Source: Orientallactaga sibirica (Eukaryota; Chordata; Mammalia; Rodentia; Dipodidae). Taken from it: DNA of 64,000 nt. A program made the translations under genes and the position numbers. Shown here in pieces: positions 63,788 to 64,000 of the stretch. The stretch covers positions 1,736,001 through 1,800,000 of the forward strand of contig JAEOAD010000055.1 in assembly GCA_036365145.1 (NCBI GenBank), given 5' to 3'. Position 1 is the stretch's first letter, and each line of letters begins with the position of its first letter. Under the pieces are notes generated by a model, which did not search any database, had not been told where the DNA came from, and saw nothing but the letters and a program-made list of their open reading frames with translations.

Positions 63788-64000
63788 TGGGGCTGAAGAG
63801 AGAGCTCGGTGGGTAAGAATGCTTGCCTCCATGAGTATGAGGGCCTGAGAGGGCCTCATTCACTCTGAGTTTGATCCCCAGCACCCATGTAAACAGCTAG
63901 GCATGGCCACACACACCTATAACTCCAGTACTGTGGGGAACGGAGACTGGAGAATCACTGGGGCCTGCTGGTCAGCCAGTTTGATTAAAAAATCAGCAGT
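63788..64000 (+). repeat. B4 SINE, cut by window edge
   Basis: It reads ggggctgaagagagagctcg, tttgatccccagcacccatg, then a B4 tail with ggcctgctggtcagccag. Confidence 0.7.

Larger units (their letters stand above)
54312..64000 (-). other. PGM2L1: PGM2L1 intron 1 (partial)
   Basis: Exon 1 is not found in the window, so this intron is at least 9.7 kb. It contains the MaLR provirus and many SINEs. Stretches with nothing recognised: 54670-54810, 55620-55920, 56615-56820, 59200-59480, 60515-60820 and 62240-62935. Confidence 0.85.

Overview
This window is rodent nuclear DNA, most likely from a dipodid (jerboa-like) species. No prokaryotic or plasmid features are visible. The host inference rests on dense SINEs of two kinds. 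One is 7SL-derived B1. The other is a B2-superfamily tRNA-derived SINE with a (CT)n stretch and an (AAATA)n tail, which I match from memory to the dipodoid DIP family. ID-like and B4-like SINEs, rodent L1 and ERVL-MaLR LTRs are also present. The genus is inference only.

Two host genes are present, both on the minus strand and head to tail, as in the conserved mammalian P4HA3-PGM2L1 neighbourhood. At the left edge is exon 1 of P4HA3 (collagen prolyl 4-hydroxylase alpha-3), coding 920 to 721, inside a CpG island at about 610-1150. From 54311 down to 18552 are exons 2-14 of PGM2L1 (glucose-1,6-bisphosphate synthase). A roughly 6.3 kb 3' UTR probably follows, down to a polyadenylation signal at 12219-12224. 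Exon 1 of PGM2L1 lies beyond the right edge. All splice sites are GT-AG and the catalytic motifs are visible. Exon 9, however, is one base short (180 rather than 181 nt), which shifts the frame inside a conserved segment. With that base counted, the exons plus the 37-codon first exon known from human sum to 622 codons, the human length as I recall it.

Layout: 1-720, P4HA3 intron 1 with an LTR-like piece; 721-1150, P4HA3 exon 1 and CpG island; 1150-12200, intergenic, rich in SINEs with fossil MER2/Tigger, MLT1 and L1 pieces; 12200-18551, PGM2L1 3' UTR, low in repeats from 14.4 kb on; 18552-54311, PGM2L1 exons and introns; 54312-64000, part of PGM2L1 intron 1. Notable residents are a complete ERVL-MaLR provirus with two apparently identical 350 bp LTRs and a 5 bp target duplication (57325-59195), several MaLR solo LTRs with target duplications, an H3.3 processed pseudogene 5' of exon 6, an internally deleted L1 with a dead reverse transcriptase motif, a fossil Tigger transposase end, and a 380 bp polypyrimidine tract.

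P4HA3 acts in the ER on procollagen prolines. PGM2L1 acts in the cytosol, making glucose-1,6-bisphosphate, the activator of phosphoglucomutases. The two share genomic neighbourhood, not pathway. Coordinates of SINEs are good to about 10 bp; exon and LTR boundaries were set base by base.
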